Below, one piece after another: positions 10,089 to 11,571 of a stretch of 11,571 bases of DNA. How positions within the stretch are numbered: the first letter of the stretch is position 1; every line of letters starts with the position of its first letter. The notes beneath the pieces are model-generated. The model ran no database searches and was not told the origin of the DNA. It saw nothing but the letters and a program-made list of their open reading frames with translations. The translations under genes and the position numbers were made by a program. Source of the DNA: Spirochaetae bacterium HGW-Spirochaetae-9 (GTDB lineage Bacteria > Spirochaetota > Spirochaetia > Treponematales > Rectinemataceae); NCBI GenBank assembly GCA_002839205.1, contig PGXP01000022.1, positions 1 to 11,571 of the forward strand, read 5' to 3'.

Positions 10089-11571
10089 TCAGAACCTCGC
10101 GAGGATGCTCGAACCCGCCGCGCCGGCCACATTGGGCCGGATGCTCGGGCTGCCGAACTTGAGGTATTTGTAAGGATGGATGTCGAGGGCGTTCTGGTAC
10201 CAGCCCTCTATATAGTCGATGTCGATGACGGAGGCGGCGAAACTGTGGTAGATGGGCAGTATGACAGCCTTCTGCAGGAGGATTGTCTCGGCCTCGGCGA
10301 GGAGGCTGAGGCGTTCCTTGCCCTCGCTGGCGTACGACTTGGAGAGAAGCTCCTCAAAGCCTTCGTCGGCAAAGTTCGCGTCGTTGAGGGGGGAATCGGG
10401 AGTCCACATCTGGAGGAAGGCTTCGGGGTCGGCAAAATCGCCTATCCACGTCGTGTGGGCCAGGGTTATGCCCTCAACCTTGCTCTCACCCGATATGGTG
10501 TCATAATAGGTGGCTCCGCTCACCGGCATCAAGGTAATCGTGAGGTCGGGAAGGGCTTCCCATGCTTTTTTGAAGAGACTCGCTATGCGTGTGCCGTCGC
10601 GGCCATCGGCGAAATAGATCGTGAGTTCAGGCAGGCCTTTCCCGCCGGGATAGCCCGCCTCGTCGAGCAGGCGCATGGCTTCCTTGCTGTCCTGGCCGAG
10701 AATGCCCTCGGCCTGGCTGTAGCCGGGCAGGGGAAGGACGAGGGTGGTTGCGGGCACCATGTAGGTGTCGGGATTCCGCAGTTCCTTCCAGGGGAGGAGG
10801 AGGGCGAGGGCCCGTCGTACCGGAGCCTCGCTCCAGGGAGCTTCCGAACAGTTGAAGTACCAGTAATGCGTCGAGAAAATCGGGTTGACCTGGATAGCCT
10901 GCTCGAGGAGAATGGCGTCATAGTCGCCGGGACCGGCCAGCCAATGGGCTTCCTCGCTGTTGAACATCCTCGAAGCCGCCTGGTCGTCGTCGCTGAAGAT
11001 CATGGTTTGCCGTTGGATGGCGACGGATTTTTCATCCCAGTACAAGGGATTTTTTTTGAGCCTGAGTTCTTGGCCGCGCAGGGATTCGAAGGCGTAAGGT
11101 CCGTTGACGGGGAAGGGGATATGCCTCTCCCAAGCCGATGCCTCAAGCATGGAAGGATGAATGGGCGAAAAGGCATGGTGGCTGATGAGGCGGGTGAAGT
11201 AGGCCACGGGCCGGCTCAGGGTTACGGTGAGGGTAGTGTCACCCGCGATGATTCCCACACTGTCAGGGTTGCTGTTTTCACCAATACGGTATTCGCGGGC
11301 GCCCTTGATGACATCGAAAAAGGCGGCGTATTGGGCATTGAGTTTGAGAAGGCGCATCCATGCGTTTCTGAAATCCGATGCGCGCAAGGCGCTGCCGTCG
11401 GACCATCGGGCATTTGGGCGGATTTCAAAGCTGTAGACCATGCCGTCCTTCGACTTTTTCCAGGAAGAAGCGGCCGCGGCTACAGGTTCGAGGCTGGCTG
11501 CATCGTAGGATACGAGGCCTTCATAGAGAGCGGTGAATATCTGCGCTTCGCTCGAGTAGATCGATCGGTGG
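10089..11571 (-). CDS. OppA-like ABC transporter solute-binding protein (family 5), N-terminus outside window
   Basis: The frame runs in from the right edge and ends at TGA 10091-10089, with 493 residues visible. The lipoprotein or signal-peptide start is missing. The visible start (SSEAQIFTALYEGLVSYD, then SKDGMVYSFEIRPNARWSDG and ASDFRNAWMRLL) is typical of extracytoplasmic oligopeptide-binding proteins of the SBP_bac_5/OppA type. So are the mid-part VNGPYAFES...LRLKKNPLYWDE and the end VILPIYHSF...ALDIHPYKYLKF. Such proteins capture peptides or related solutes outside the inner membrane and deliver them to an ABC permease. About 20 residues beyond the usual end, rich in Gly, Ala and Ser, finish the protein. 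No permease or ATPase genes are seen; they may lie upstream, or the protein may serve a distant transporter. It is the first visible gene of the leftward operon. Confidence 0.9.
   Translation of the reverse strand, partial: HRSIYSSEAQIFTALYEGLVSYDAASLEPVAAAASSWKKSKDGMVYSFEIRPNARWSDGSALRASDFRNAWMRLLKLNAQYAAFFDVIKGAREYRIGENSNPDSVGIIAGDTTLTVTLSRPVAYFTRLISHHAFSPIHPSMLEASAWERHIPFPVNGPYAFESLRGQELRLKKNPLYWDEKSVAIQRQTMIFSDDDQAASRMFNSEEAHWLAGPGDYDAILLEQAIQVNPIFSTHYWYFNCSEAPWSEAPVRRALALLLPWKELRNPDTYMVPATTLVLPLPGYSQAEGILGQDSKEAMRLLDEAGYPGGKGLPELTIYFADGRDGTRIASLFKKAWEALPDLTITLMPVSGATYYDTISGESKVEGITLAHTTWIGDFADPEAFLQMWTPDSPLNDANFADEGFEELLSKSYASEGKERLSLLAEAETILLQKAVILPIYHSFAASVIDIDYIEGWYQNALDIHPYKYLKFGSPSIRPNVAGAAGSSILARF

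Noticed and set aside
1..11571. tRNA, rRNA, CRISPR arrays, insertion sequences, attachment sites and toxin-antitoxin pairs
   Set aside because: None was visible. No direct-repeat arrays, transposase motifs or cloverleaf-like segments were noticed, and intergenic gaps are too short to hide large elements.

Overview
**Organism.** The window is about 57-58% GC, densely packed and bacterial. The gene set and several details suggest a free-living or gut Spirochaetota member (Treponema/Spirochaeta-like). These details are a short 972-residue SMC with an unrecognisable hinge, an excisionase-type helix-turn-helix fused to a PTS EIIA domain, and a thymidine-kinase-like protein with a long C-terminal extension. 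This assignment is inference from family knowledge, without any search, and is moderate at best. Nothing points to plasmid, phage or insertion-sequence DNA.

**Left part (1-2810).** A minus-strand RNB-family (RNase II/R-like) exoribonuclease runs off the left edge. It is the largest gene in this part and covers all of 1-829. A compact divergent promoter region (about 830-938) separates it from a rightward group: a small two-helix membrane protein with a highly charged tail (939-1196), ribosomal proteins L13 (rplM) and S9 (rpsI), and recX. The rplM-rpsI-recX genes are tightly spaced (15-16 bp gaps) and look like one transcription unit, with a possible extra promoter in front of rplM.

**Middle part (2811-7708).** A good promoter (TTGACA-18-AATAAT) precedes a rightward operon. 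Its genes are a DNA-binding/EIIA fusion regulator, the chromosome-organising ATPase SMC (TTG start), and an alanyl-tRNA editing protein of the long AlaX type (GTG start, overlapping smc by 8 bp). RNA/DNA maintenance and translation quality control are therefore co-transcribed with a possible phosphotransfer-responsive regulator.

**Right part (7716-11571).** A leftward operon converges on alaX with only a 7-bp gap. In transcription order it has an OppA-like (family 5) solute-binding protein (5' end outside the window), a divergent thymidine-kinase-like ATPase starting 3 bp after it, and a 12-helix MFS transporter. The neighbours suggest an uptake/salvage or export role, but no substrate can be read from the sequence.

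**Most notable points.** These are the unusual SMC hinge; the TK-like protein, which lacks the family Gln after the DE motif; the HTH-EIIA fusion upstream of smc; two perfect GC-rich palindromes (13-bp and 12-bp arms, 3-nt loops) inside the recX and smc coding sequences; and back-to-back promoters that predict an almost leaderless RNB mRNA. I see no clearly new multi-gene system. Most of the window is ordinary chromosomal housekeeping DNA with these local oddities. I saw no tRNA, rRNA, CRISPR array or transposon, and no convincing intrinsic terminator.
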